Numbered from the stretch's first letter, positions 50,547 to 59,087 are shown. The stretch is DNA of 64,000 nucleotides from Burkholderiales bacterium 8X (GCA_902506565.1 LR732703.1:746030-810029); one strand, 5' to 3'. Program-made: numbers and translations. Notes: generated from the letters alone by a model not told the origin.

Positions 50547-50586
50547 TGAATGGCATTCAGCTTTTACAAGTCATTCAACTTTTGAA
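50547..50586. promoter_or_regulatory. Two palindromic operators between dctP and iclR
   Basis: tgaatg-g-cattca (50547-50559) and ttcaa-ctt-ttgaa (50574-50586), 14 bp apart in the divergent region. The sequence similarity of the two (both built on ttcaa/ttgaa) suggests binding of one protein, most simply the adjacent IclR regulator, to control both genes. Confidence 0.6.
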
Positions 50587-50630
50587 CGTGCGCTTATGAT
50601 CTTGGCCGCCACTGACTAAAGGAGAAGACG

Positions 50631-51449
50631 ATGAGCGGCGCGCTCGAGAAATCACTTGCCATCCTGGAATACCTGGTGGCCTTCCCGGATGGGGTGGCGC
50701 TCGCACGCATCTCGACCGAGCTCAACATGCTGCGAAGCGGCTGCCACCGCACGCTGCAGGAACTGATCGCCTACGGCTACGTGCGGCAGATGCCGCAAAA
50801 GGGCGACTACGCACTCACCACCAAGATGGCGTCCATGGGCTTGAGCTTCCTGAGCCGCTCCGGCGTGGTCGACATCGCCCAGCCGGTTATCGATCGCCTG
50901 GCCCGCGCCACCGAAGAGTTGGTGCGCCTGGCCATCGTGGACGGAGAACGCCTGACCTTGGTGGCGAAGGCGCAGGGCGCCAAGTCCGGGCTGTTGTACG
51001 ACCCTGACATGGGCATCGACCTCCGCCTCTCATGCAGCGCGGCTGGCCATGCCTGGCTGATGACGCTGCCTGACGACGAGGTGGCTGCGCGAGTCCTGAA
51101 GCAGGGCTTGGGCACGCCGCGCCAGTTCGGTCCGAACGCACCGACTTCGCTCAAGGCCCTGCAGTCCGCGCTGCGGTCCGCCCAGAAACGCGGCTACGCG
51201 ATGATCCAGGATGCCTATGCGCCCGGCATGAGTTCGATGGCTGCGCCGATTCGTCGCAAGGGTGAGAAGACCACCGGCGTGGTGGTCATTGCCGGACCCT
51301 CTGCGCGGCTTTCCGCGAAGAGCATGACCCGCTTCGGACCCGATCTGGTCACCGCTGCCGACGAACTCGCGATGGCAGGCCATGCGTCACCACTCTTGAA
51401 GGCGGCCAACGTGGGAACCTGGGGCAACATAGGCGATGCGATGCCCTGA
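50631..51449 (+). CDS. IclR-family transcriptional regulator
   Basis: A 272-residue IclR regulator. The helix-turn-helix part is SGALEKSLAILEYLVAFPDG with ARISTELNMLRSGCHRTLQE. The effector domain contains EELVRLAIVDGERLTLVAKA and SCSAAGHAWLMTLP (the IclR signature region). The start has AAAGGAGAAG before the ATG. Divergent from the orphan TRAP receptor with palindromes between; it most likely represses or activates uptake of the same compound. It ends 27 bp from the convergent small periplasmic gene. Confidence 0.92.
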   Translation: MSGALEKSLAILEYLVAFPDGVALARISTELNMLRSGCHRTLQELIAYGYVRQMPQKGDYALTTKMASMGLSFLSRSGVVDIAQPVIDRLARATEELVRLAIVDGERLTLVAKAQGAKSGLLYDPDMGIDLRLSCSAAGHAWLMTLPDDEVAARVLKQGLGTPRQFGPNAPTSLKALQSALRSAQKRGYAMIQDAYAPGMSSMAAPIRRKGEKTTGVVVIAGPSARLSAKSMTRFGPDLVTAADELAMAGHASPLLKAANVGTWGNIGDAMP

Positions 51450-51476
51450 TCGGGTCGGCGCCAAGCGGGCGCGTGG

Positions 51477-51833
51477 TCAGTCGCAGGGCTGGAAGCGCTG
51501 GCACTCGGAAGCAGGCTGCAGCGAGGTGACGGTGTTCTCGCCGTCGATCCGCCTTGCGGTGAACTTCACCGACGCACCATCGGGTATGCCCGAGATGAGC
51601 GACTTGTCGGCGAGGCGGAAGGTCTGGGTCGCGAATGGAAGCTTGGCCTTGGGCAGCAGCTTGAGCCGCACATAGAGCCGGCCCTTCGGTTCTTCGTACG
51701 ACGAAGTGAGCCGGGCGCGGGTGTAGACCACGCCTTGGTCGTCGGATTGCGCAAGGGCGTTGTGCATCAGCAAACCGCCGAGTGCTACTGCAGCGGTTCG
51801 CCGAACGACGCTTGCGAAGGTCAGGTGCTTCAT
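51477..51833 (-). CDS. Small periplasmic protein, CusF-like in outline
   Basis: A 118-residue exported protein: signal peptide (RTAAVALGGLLMHNALAQ), then a beta-rich part ending in a Cys-containing tail (ASECQRFQPC). The stretch LPFATQTFRLADKSLISG, then IPDGASVKFTARRIDGENTV, looks like the CusF copper-chaperone OB fold, but the Trp and Met copper ligands of CusF are not visible. It may be a distant relative that binds something else, or a different small beta-barrel. Start at 51833 from the signal peptide. Confidence 0.6.
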   Translation of the reverse strand: MKHLTFASVVRRTAAVALGGLLMHNALAQSDDQGVVYTRARLTSSYEEPKGRLYVRLKLLPKAKLPFATQTFRLADKSLISGIPDGASVKFTARRIDGENTVTSLQPASECQRFQPCD

Positions 51834-51876
51834 GACAGACAGCACCTGCGGCTCATGCGGAATGCGGATCGAATGC

Positions 51877-52401
51877 TCATGACGCAACGCTCTTGCGCCC
51901 CGAGCGGGTGCCGCCGACACGGCTTTCGATCTCGGCCCGCAGGCGCGGCATGGCGCCGACCACGAACAAGGCTTCGACGGTGACGAATAGCGGACCGATG
52001 ATGAGGCCGACCAGGTCGTCGACGAAGGCCGGCTTCTTGCCTTCCCAGCCATGTCCGACGAACTGGAAGATCCAGCCGACCACAAAGAGACCGATGCCGA
52101 TCGAGAGCCAGGCGCTGGTCGACATGGCGGCCGCCCAGTTGCCGAAGGCCAGCGTGAGACCGAGCAAGGCGCACATCAGCACACCCAGGCCGAGATGCAA
52201 CCTCAGGTAGTAGATGCAGGTCGCCGCGGTGACGACCCAGGCGGGCGTGAGCGGCCAGCCACCGACCTCGAGATGGGGACGCGAGAGCAGCGTGGCGATC
52301 GCCAGCACGATCATCGGGATGCCGATGAAATGGGTTGCGATGTTGCGGGTGTCCCGGTGGTAGCTCGCGTACTGGGCGAGCTGGTCTTGCAAGGTTTTCA
52401 T
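51877..52401 (-). CDS. Mpo1-like (DUF962) membrane protein
   Basis: A 174-residue integral membrane protein of the Mpo1/YGL010w family. The opening QLAQYASYHRDTRNIATHFI, then GIPMIVLAIATLL, and the later WIFQFVGHGWEGKKPAFVDD contain the conserved His residues (H-R-D, H-F-I-G, F-x-G-H) that bind iron. Yeast Mpo1 is a 2-hydroxy-fatty-acid dioxygenase. Bacterial homologues are of unknown role. It has four or five hydrophobic helices and stands 43 bp upstream of the small periplasmic gene on the same strand. Confidence 0.88.
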   Translation of the reverse strand: MKTLQDQLAQYASYHRDTRNIATHFIGIPMIVLAIATLLSRPHLEVGGWPLTPAWVVTAATCIYYLRLHLGLGVLMCALLGLTLAFGNWAAAMSTSAWLSIGIGLFVVGWIFQFVGHGWEGKKPAFVDDLVGLIIGPLFVTVEALFVVGAMPRLRAEIESRVGGTRSGRKSVAS

Positions 52402-53042
52402 GAGGCGTCGCCGACGATCGGCGCAAAGGTGGCAGGCCCTGACTCTGCCATCGATGGCAGCACGAAATCAAGCGATTCGCTGCTGTCCGCATCTCGCCAT
52501 GTCCGCGTCCAGCACACCGCCAGGCAGCCGCCGGCACTCACCTAGCGGACGATGCAATCGACTGCCGCGCCAGCCGCGCCGCCGTTGGAGCTGCCGGGTG
52601 GCCCCGTCCGTCACGATGACACGCTCACCTGGATGCGAACCACCTCAAGTGAGCTCCTGTTCGGGAAGCGAGACGATCGCCGTGGCTTAGCCCGCCTGGA
52701 CATACGGCGCCTGCAACGCCCGCACGGCGAGACGGATGTCGTCGAAGTTGCAGCCCGACCCCGCGAGCGGTGCGACCCGCCGATCGATCTCGGTGGCGCT
52801 CAGGAGCGTGTTGCCCTAGACCTGGAAGCGGCTGATGCCCAATTCCGCGAAAGCGGTCAGCTACTTAGAACGATTGGCTGCGCCTATCGCGGCAATCAAA
52901 ATTGAAGCTACTACTTTCTTCTAAACTTTGGTCAACCGACTCGAGCAGCGGCGCATTGAGAAGGCGGTCCGGGCCACTTGGTCCGGTCGTAGTCAGGACA
53001 CCAGCGGCATCGTGCAGCGCGCCGCGCAACTCGCTTTTTTGA
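52402..53042. other. Intergenic region with gene decay
   Basis: No intact gene in 640 bp. The middle (52612-52860) holds a decayed POTRA domain on the minus strand; the flanks show no convincing coding sequence. A plus-strand frame of 117 codons (52552-52905) is the antisense shadow of that remnant. Confidence 0.7.
52612..52860 (-). pseudogene. Remnant of a TpsB/FhaC/ShlB two-partner secretion protein (POTRA domain)
   Basis: Reading the minus strand gives ...GISRFQV*GNTLLSATEI..., then RLAVRALQAPYVQAG*ATAI, then VSLPEQELT* and, after a one-base shift, EVVRIQVSVS. This is the POTRA_2 pattern of ShlB/FhaC-type proteins (V-x-G-N-T-L-L, then Y-x-x-x-G-Y, then L-P-E-Q-x-L, then V-x-I). Three stop codons (52816-52818, 52687-52689, 52645-52647) and the frame shift show decay. 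No barrel or signal peptide remains. Only about 80 residues of the original, which would be about 550, survive. Confidence 0.7.
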
Positions 53043-53348
53043 ATGACCACCTATCCGATGCCGTTGGAGCAAGCAGTGATCGACGCTGTGCTCGACCTTT
53101 TCGAAGCGAGCGGCAGCCCGGCGTTCTGCCTCACGATTCCGGGAACCGATCCGACGATCTACATCGCCTGCGGCGAAGCGGGGTCGATCAACATCATGAT
53201 GCCGGACGCCGTGAACGATTTCACGGTCAGCGAAGCAGCCAGCAACCAGGCCTTCGACGATCATTCGAACTTGCCCGTGCAAGACCCGAAAGACGACGAC
53301 CCGCGTGCGTCCGATTCGCCCGGTCGGGCTCGCGGGTGTTCCGACTAG
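53043..53348 (+). CDS. Hypothetical protein
   Basis: A 101-residue reading frame without a family I recognise. The first 60 residues look protein-like (LEQAVIDAVLDLFEASGSPA, then IYIACGEAGSINIMMPDA) and the rest is polar and Asp/Arg/Ser-rich. There is no clear ribosome site; an ATG at 53058 is an alternative start. No signal peptide. It ends 46 bp from the convergent methyltransferase gene. Confidence 0.5.
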   Translation: MTTYPMPLEQAVIDAVLDLFEASGSPAFCLTIPGTDPTIYIACGEAGSINIMMPDAVNDFTVSEAASNQAFDDHSNLPVQDPKDDDPRASDSPGRARGCSD

Positions 53349-53394
53349 CAGGTCTCGTATTCGGTCGGCGTCCGGATCGGCGCCATGACCGTGG

Positions 53395-54201
53395 TCAGCA
53401 CGCCGTCAGGCGCGTACCCGTCGGCAGCCCGGGCGCACCGGCCTCGACTTGCAACGTGCCCTCTCGCCAAGCCAGGCGGGGGCGATAGCCGGCATCCACC
53501 GCCGGCAGCAGCGCGGCACCCTGCAGGCGACCGGACCAGGCGTGGTCTCGGCCGCCGACCGACAGCCGGGCCTGGTAGGTCTGGAAGCGTTGCGTCATCT
53601 CCAGCTTGGTCGGCCCGGCGCACCAACGCCCTTGCACCGGCGCTGGAACGCGCCACAGGTGCAGGCGGCTCGATTTCTCGCGGCCGACCGCCTTGTCCGG
53701 TACCGGCAGGGTGATCGTGCGATCCGGCTCCCATTCGCCCATGTCCCAATCGTGCGAGACGATGCGCGTGCCCGGCGCCAGCGCCAGGATGCGCGGTCGA
53801 AGCCGAAGGTTGACTTCGGGCAGCAGGTACATCGTGATCACGCTCGCCTTCGACAAGTCGGCCTCGAACAGGTCCTGCACGCGAAACTGCACGCGGTCGG
53901 CGACGCCTGCTTGCCGGGCACTCGCCTCGCTTCGCGCCACGAGGTCCGGAACGATCTCCAGGCCGAGGCCGCTCGCGCCGAAGCGGCGCGCCGCGGTGAT
54001 GACGATGCGCCCATCGCCCGAACCCAGGTCGACGAGGTGATCCGCCGCGCCGACCTCGGCCAGCTCCAGCATCGCGAGCGTCACGTGGTCGGGCGTGGTG
54101 ATGAAGGGCACCTCTTCCACCCAGGCAGCGGTTTCGGCAGAGAGCGACGGGCCGGCGGCGAGCAGGGCCGCCGTAGCGAACAAGAAGAAGGGTCTCGACA
54201 T
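53395..54201 (-). CDS. Exported SAM-dependent methyltransferase-fold protein
   Basis: A 268-residue protein combining a signal peptide (FFLFATAALLAAGPSLSAE) with a class I methyltransferase domain: motif I HLVDLGSGDGRIVITAA (about residues 55-71), motif II GLGLEIVPDLV and motif IV-like KASVITMYLLPEVN. The C-terminal about 80 residues form a beta-rich part without a known name. Methyltransferases are rarely exported because SAM is cytoplasmic, so the role is unclear. It lies 18 bp after the CoA-ligase alpha gene and may be its operon neighbour. Confidence 0.8.
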   Translation of the reverse strand: MSRPFFLFATAALLAAGPSLSAETAAWVEEVPFITTPDHVTLAMLELAEVGAADHLVDLGSGDGRIVITAARRFGASGLGLEIVPDLVARSEASARQAGVADRVQFRVQDLFEADLSKASVITMYLLPEVNLRLRPRILALAPGTRIVSHDWDMGEWEPDRTITLPVPDKAVGREKSSRLHLWRVPAPVQGRWCAGPTKLEMTQRFQTYQARLSVGGRDHAWSGRLQGAALLPAVDAGYRPRLAWREGTLQVEAGAPGLPTGTRLTAC

Positions 54202-54219
54202 GCGTCGAGTATGCCCAGC

Positions 54220-55092
54220 TCAGCGGGCCAGCCGAGAAGCGACGCCTTCGACGAGTGCGTGCATGCTTTGGTAGACCGCAACCTTGGCGCGCTCGAGCGC
54301 AGCCTGCTTGGAGGCCAGCGTGCCGGCCTGCCCGAGAACCATCGCGCCGGCATGCCCCATGCTGACGCCTTCCTTGGCTTCCCTGCCGGCGATCAGCGCA
54401 AAAACAGGCAGGTCGAGCCGCAGCCGCTCCAGCTCGCGCGCAGCCTCCTCTTCCTCGTCGCCACCCACCTCGCCCAGGATCAGGATGCCCTTCGTGCCGG
54501 GTCGCTCGGACACTCCTTTCAGCAGATCGGCGAAGCGAACGCCCTTCGCGGCATCGCCGCCCACGCCGATCCAGATGCTCTGCCCCACGCCGACGGCAAC
54601 GAGTCGGTGACAGACCTCGTACGAAAGAGTCCCGCTCTTCGACAGCACGGCGAGCGGACCGGGTGCCAACGACACGTCGGGCAAGAAACCCAGCTTGATC
54701 TGCCCGGGGATGCACAAGCCGGGCGTCGAGCCGCCGATCCACATGACTCCCGCGCTCCGGGTGAGCGCGCGAATTGCCAAGGCATCATGGACCGGGATTC
54801 CCTCGGCCACGGTCACCACCAGCTTGATGCCGGCCTCAACCGCATCGATCACCGCTTGCCGCACCTGCATCGGCGGAACCATGATCATGCTGACCACCGC
54901 GCCGTGCCTGGCCGCGGCCAGGCAGGATGCGTAGACCGGAACGCCATCGACCTCCGCGAGATCCGCAGTGAGCGACACGCCGGCGACGACGTGGGTGCCG
55001 TAACCCCGCATCAAACGGGTGTGTAGCCGTCCCATGCGGCCGCTGATGCCCTGCACCAGGATGGGCGTGTTCCTGCCGAGCGTCTCAAGCAT
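54220..55092 (-). CDS. Succinate-CoA ligase-like alpha subunit
   Basis: A 290-residue CoA-binding subunit of a nucleotide-dependent acid:CoA ligase. The Rossmann part opens with ILVQGISGRMGRLHTRLM and the phosphorylated catalytic His is His247 in SMGHAGAMV. SKSGTLSYEVCHRLVAVGVG is the conserved centre. It overlaps the beta gene by 8 bp. It sits in a cluster with an aldehyde dehydrogenase and an acyl-CoA dehydrogenase, not with TCA-cycle genes, so its acid may not be succinate (malate, or a related dicarboxylate or branched acid, is possible). Confidence 0.9.
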   Translation of the reverse strand: MLETLGRNTPILVQGISGRMGRLHTRLMRGYGTHVVAGVSLTADLAEVDGVPVYASCLAAARHGAVVSMIMVPPMQVRQAVIDAVEAGIKLVVTVAEGIPVHDALAIRALTRSAGVMWIGGSTPGLCIPGQIKLGFLPDVSLAPGPLAVLSKSGTLSYEVCHRLVAVGVGQSIWIGVGGDAAKGVRFADLLKGVSERPGTKGILILGEVGGDEEEEAARELERLRLDLPVFALIAGREAKEGVSMGHAGAMVLGQAGTLASKQAALERAKVAVYQSMHALVEGVASRLAR

Positions 55093-56254
55093 TCCGGCTC
55101 CCTGCAGGGTCGCGAGACGAAGCCAGCTCCCGCGCCATCCGGACCGCGTCGTCCAGATGCTCCACGACCCGGACCTGAGGCGCCTGTGCGGCCAGGATCT
55201 CGCGCGCTTTCTCGACGTTGTTGCCGATCAGCCTCGCGACCATCGGAAGGTTCCAATCGGGCATCCTGGCCAACGCCTTCACCACGATCTGCGCGAACTC
55301 TGCGAGATCGGTGATGCCGGCAAAGACATTGATCAACACCACCTTGACGCCTTTCGCTTCACGGAAGCGGGTCATCATCTGCAAGAGACGTGCAGGATCG
55401 CCGCGCATCTGCCCGGTCCGCACATCCGAGAAATTGAAAGGCCGCGCGCCGCCGGCGATCAGCTCGTCGAGCAGCATCATCGAAAGCCCCGCACCCGTCG
55501 TCACCAGCCCGACCTCGCCATCCGGATCGATCTCGATGAAGTCGTAGTCCTCGGTGACCTTGTGCCAGGCGTCGGGGTAATGCGCCTTGCCGGCCTGCAG
55601 CAGTTCCATCAGCACCGGCTGCCGTTCGATCGCATTCAGGTCGATCACCACCTTCGCGTCGCCGGCCACCGCCCGGCCCTGGTGGACGAACAGCGGGTTG
55701 ATCTCCGCAACGAGCAGCTCGTGCTCGAAGAACAGCGCGGCCAGCTGCTCGCCGCATCGGGCGATGGCGGCGGCGGATGGCTCGGGCAGCGCCGCACGGA
55801 GTTCGGCCAGCGCGGTCATGACTGCAGGCAGCTCGGCCTCGACCGTTTGATCGAAGCCGACACCGCCCTGGTTCGCGGATTCGACCTGGACGCCGCCCGC
55901 CTGCGAATAGAGCAGCCGCACGCCGCCACCGGTCGGATCGGCGAGCACGGCAAGGTAATGCTCCTCGCCCTGAACGAAACCTTCGAGCAGGCAGGCATGG
56001 ACCGTGTGGCCCTTGAGCTGGGATCCGAGCAGCCGTGCCAATGCATCGCGCACGGCGGCCGGGTCAGCGCACTCGACGATGCCGCCGGCCTTGCCCCTAC
56101 CGCCGACCGGAACCTGGGCTTTCGTCAGGCACCGCCCTGCTGCAGGCAGTTCGACCGACGCCAGGTCCTGTCCGCGATGCACCAGCACCGAAGGCGGCGT
56201 TTCAATGCCGGCACGCCTCCACAACGATTTCCCGTCCGATTCGATCAAGAGCAA
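55085..56254 (-). CDS. Succinate-CoA ligase-like beta subunit (ATP-grasp)
   Basis: A 389-residue nucleotide-binding subunit with N-terminal ATP-grasp part (CLTKAQVPVGGRGKAGGIVE), VAEINPLFVHQGRAVAGDAK (metal-binding Glu/Asn) and the C-terminal CoA-ligase fold (VVLINVFAGITDLAEFAQIV). It forms a heterodimer or heterotetramer with the alpha subunit encoded by the next gene (8-bp overlap; beta first as in sucCD). The start is 15 bp after the aldehyde dehydrogenase. It would activate the acid produced by that dehydrogenase, as an inference from gene order. Confidence 0.9.
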   Translation of the reverse strand: MLLIESDGKSLWRRAGIETPPSVLVHRGQDLASVELPAAGRCLTKAQVPVGGRGKAGGIVECADPAAVRDALARLLGSQLKGHTVHACLLEGFVQGEEHYLAVLADPTGGGVRLLYSQAGGVQVESANQGGVGFDQTVEAELPAVMTALAELRAALPEPSAAAIARCGEQLAALFFEHELLVAEINPLFVHQGRAVAGDAKVVIDLNAIERQPVLMELLQAGKAHYPDAWHKVTEDYDFIEIDPDGEVGLVTTGAGLSMMLLDELIAGGARPFNFSDVRTGQMRGDPARLLQMMTRFREAKGVKVVLINVFAGITDLAEFAQIVVKALARMPDWNLPMVARLIGNNVEKAREILAAQAPQVRVVEHLDDAVRMARELASSRDPAGSRNA

Positions 56255-56269
56255 TGGTCGACCCTCGCC

Positions 56270-57703
56270 TTAGATGTTGAAGACGACCATCTTTTCGTTG
56301 GTCATTTCGCGCATGGCGTACTTGGGCCCCTCTCGACCAATGCCGCTGTCCTTCACGCCGCCGTAGGGCGCCTGGTCCGAGCGCCAGGTCGAGCTGCCAT
56401 TGACGATGACGGCGCCCATCTCGAGCTCCCGCGCCAGCGCCAGGCCCGTTCGCATCGACTCGGTGAACACACCGGCCTGGAGGCCGAACGGGCCGCGGTT
56501 GACGGCCTCGACCACCTCGTCGGTGGAACGAAAGGCAAGCACGTTGGCCACCGGCCCGAACACCTCGCCGGCGACCGCCTCCTGGTCGATCGGCGTGTTT
56601 CGCAGCACCGTGGGATCGACCACCGCACCCAGCTGCCGGTTGCCGCACAGTACCTCGGCCCCCGCGCCGATCGCCGCTTGCACGAGTCGGTGGATCCGTT
56701 CCGCGGACTGGCGGGAAATCACCGTTCCGACCTCGGTGCGAGGGTCCAGTGGATCGCCTGTTCTCAATTCCCGAACCACTGCCACCATGCGTTGGACGAA
56801 GGCATCCACGCGGCTTTCGTGGACCCAGATGTTCTGCACCGAGATGCAGCTTTGCCCCGCGAGTCGCATGGCATTGCGAGCACAGATCGTCGCGGCCTCG
56901 TCGACCCTCGCGTCTTCGCAGACGACGGTATTTCCGTTGCCGCCGAGCTCCAGGGCGACGCGTCGGAGCCCGGCGGCGCGGCTGACCAGCTTGCCGACCG
57001 CCGAAGATCCGGTAAAGGAAATGAAGCGGACCCGTGGGTCTTCCACCATGGTCGCACCGGCCTGATGGCCATAGACCACGTTGAGCCAACCCCGGGGGAG
57101 CTGCGCGTCCTGCAGCGCGCGAACGAAACGATGAATGGTGGCGGATGCCTGTGGCGCCGGCTTGAGCACGACCGCATTGCCGGCACCGATGGCCGGGCCG
57201 ATCTTGTGGGCACACAGGTTGACCGGCGCGTTGAACGGCGTGATCGCGGCAACCACGCCCACCGGATCCCGCAGCGTGAACCCGAGCTTGCCGGCACCGA
57301 TCGCCGAGCTCTCCATCGGGATCAGTTCGCCGCACAGGCGCACGGCTTCGTCTGCCGAAAGCTCGAGCGTGTCGGCACTGCGCAGAACCTCGACCTGGCA
57401 ATCGGCGATCGGCTTGCCGGTCTCCAGGCACATGACATTGGCAATGTCCGAAGCCTGCTGGCGAACCGCCGCGGCCATGCGCTTCAGCAATACCGCGCGC
57501 TCGCGCGCCGGCGTGGCGGCAACTTTCTTGGCGGCGCCGACGGCCGCGGACACGGCGGCGGTCACGACTTCTTCATCGCAATCCGGCACCTCAGCAACCA
57601 CTTCGTCTCGATAAGGATCGACCGTGGTGAACCCGACGGGTTGCGCGATCCACTCGCCATCGATCAAGCAACGAACAGATTCGGTCAAAGAAGCCTCCGC
57701 CAT
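56270..57703 (-). CDS. NAD(P)-dependent aldehyde dehydrogenase
   Basis: Oxidises an aldehyde to an acid (or CoA ester). It has 477 residues, with the catalytic nucleophile Cys286 (LAGQSCISVQ) and general base Glu252 (VALELGGNGN). The NAD motif is SFTGSSAVGKLV. It resembles the succinate-semialdehyde / glyceraldehyde-3-phosphate non-phosphorylating group and the sulfoacetaldehyde dehydrogenases. It lies 12 bp downstream of the acyl-CoA dehydrogenase and 15 bp upstream of the CoA ligase, so its product may be the ligase substrate. Confidence 0.92.
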   Translation of the reverse strand: MAEASLTESVRCLIDGEWIAQPVGFTTVDPYRDEVVAEVPDCDEEVVTAAVSAAVGAAKKVAATPARERAVLLKRMAAAVRQQASDIANVMCLETGKPIADCQVEVLRSADTLELSADEAVRLCGELIPMESSAIGAGKLGFTLRDPVGVVAAITPFNAPVNLCAHKIGPAIGAGNAVVLKPAPQASATIHRFVRALQDAQLPRGWLNVVYGHQAGATMVEDPRVRFISFTGSSAVGKLVSRAAGLRRVALELGGNGNTVVCEDARVDEAATICARNAMRLAGQSCISVQNIWVHESRVDAFVQRMVAVVRELRTGDPLDPRTEVGTVISRQSAERIHRLVQAAIGAGAEVLCGNRQLGAVVDPTVLRNTPIDQEAVAGEVFGPVANVLAFRSTDEVVEAVNRGPFGLQAGVFTESMRTGLALARELEMGAVIVNGSSTWRSDQAPYGGVKDSGIGREGPKYAMREMTNEKMVVFNI

Positions 57704-57715
57704 GCGACTCGCATC

Positions 57716-58885
57716 TCAGAACAACCCTAGGCCGAGCACGCCGTCGGTGGTCTCGGCATCCTTCGAAAGGATGCGCTTGCCGATCAGGTCGCGCAGCGAT
57801 TCCGAAGAACCGCCGCCGAGCGATCCGTAGCGTGCGCCACGATAAAGGCGCGAAACCGGGTACTCGTCGGTAAAACCATAGCCGCCGTGCAACTGCAAGG
57901 CTTCGCTGGTGACGCGCAGCGACATCTCGTTGTTGAAGACCTTCGCCATCGCCGCCTGGAACGGGTCGGGGAACGGATTCGCCGTCGCGCAGGCCCGATA
58001 CAGCAGTCCGCGGCCGGCCTCGATGTCTTTCAGCATGTCGGCCATTTTCCATTGCACGCCCTGCGAGTTGGCAAGCGGCTTGCCGAAGAGGCCCCGGTCC
58101 TTGACGTACTTGACCGCCTCGTCGAAAGCACCTTCTGCCAGGCCGAGCGAGATGCTCGGGTTGAGGCAACGCTGTGTATTGAATGCGCTCAGCAGCTTTC
58201 GAAAGCCGTCCTCGCGAATGACCAGGTTCTCCACCGGCAGTTCGCAATCGTTGAACTGCACCTCGTGAAGGTTCTCGCCGCCCATCGTGTGGTAGGTGCC
58301 GGTGACCTCGAGGCCGGGAGTTCCGCCCTCGACCAGCACGCAGCCGATGCCCTCGCGCCCAGGGGTGCCGTCGATGCGGGTGAACACCACGAACATGCCG
58401 GCTTCCCTCGCCCGGCTGATGAGGGTCTTGGTTCCGTTCAGGACCAGCCGGTCCGCCTTGACCACGGTGTTGGTCCGATAGTTGGCGACATCGGTTCCTG
58501 CATGCGGCTCGGTCATGCAGACCGCCAGGATGCAATCGCCGCTGCAAACACGCGGCAAGATCCTGTCCTTGATGGATTCGGGCGCATAGGTGGAGATCAC
58601 CCGGGTCTGCACGCCTGCCTCTCCGAGCACCGCCATGGCGGTCACGTAGCAGGTTTTGGCGAGCTCCTCCAGGATCAGGGCCGACTCGAAAACCGTGAGG
58701 CCCATCCCGCCGTAGTTTTCCGGCACCGACATGCCCAAGACGCCGATCTTGGCGAGCTGGCGCATGTTCTCCCAGGGAAAGGTGCCATCCATGTACTGCG
58801 GGGCACGTTGCTTAAATTCACCCTGCGCCAGTTCGCGCACCGCATACACCATCTGTCGCTGGCTGTCTGAAAGTTGAAAGTTCAT
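57716..58885 (-). CDS. Acyl-CoA dehydrogenase
   Basis: FAD enzyme of 389 residues. Family segments are QLAKIGVLGMSVPENYGGMG, AVCMTEPHAGTDVANYRTNT, LVLNGTKTLISRA and ALQLHGGYGFTDEYPVSRLY. The usual base motif E-G-T is replaced by GGGSSESLRDLI, as in some citronellyl- and long-chain-type enzymes, and the alternative helix-G position reads FNTQRCLN with Gln instead of Glu. Its base is therefore uncertain. It is the first gene of the minus arm, divergent from LysR (202 bp). ATG at 58885 fits the family. Confidence 0.9.
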   Translation of the reverse strand: MNFQLSDSQRQMVYAVRELAQGEFKQRAPQYMDGTFPWENMRQLAKIGVLGMSVPENYGGMGLTVFESALILEELAKTCYVTAMAVLGEAGVQTRVISTYAPESIKDRILPRVCSGDCILAVCMTEPHAGTDVANYRTNTVVKADRLVLNGTKTLISRAREAGMFVVFTRIDGTPGREGIGCVLVEGGTPGLEVTGTYHTMGGENLHEVQFNDCELPVENLVIREDGFRKLLSAFNTQRCLNPSISLGLAEGAFDEAVKYVKDRGLFGKPLANSQGVQWKMADMLKDIEAGRGLLYRACATANPFPDPFQAAMAKVFNNEMSLRVTSEALQLHGGYGFTDEYPVSRLYRGARYGSLGGGSSESLRDLIGKRILSKDAETTDGVLGLGLF

Positions 58886-58987
58886 GGGGTATCCGGGTGG
58901 TGAACAGGGCGACACGGCGCCCGCCGCATTCGAAAGGAAATTAGACGTGGTCCCTCCGGCCGCAACAATCGATTTTTTGTACGGTGA

Positions 58988-59017
58988 GAGATGACGAGCG
59001 GTAATGCCTGGCATCTC
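58988..59017. promoter_or_regulatory. Inverted repeat in the acyl-CoA dehydrogenase / lysR intergenic region
   Basis: gagatg (58988-58993) and catctc (59012-59017) with an 18-nt spacer, in the 202 bp between the two divergent genes. Candidate binding or transcript-structure site for the LysR regulator; weak. Confidence 0.3.
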
Positions 59018-59087
59018 GCCCGGAGCTCGGTCGAGCCGGATTGATAAGCTCGCGAGCGACAGCGGCATCCAACCAGGAAGACAGGCA

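Noticed and set aside
52552..52905. Plus-strand frame of 117 codons
   Set aside because: The minus strand of the same stretch shows a recognisable, decayed POTRA domain; the plus frame is its shadow and has no ribosome site.
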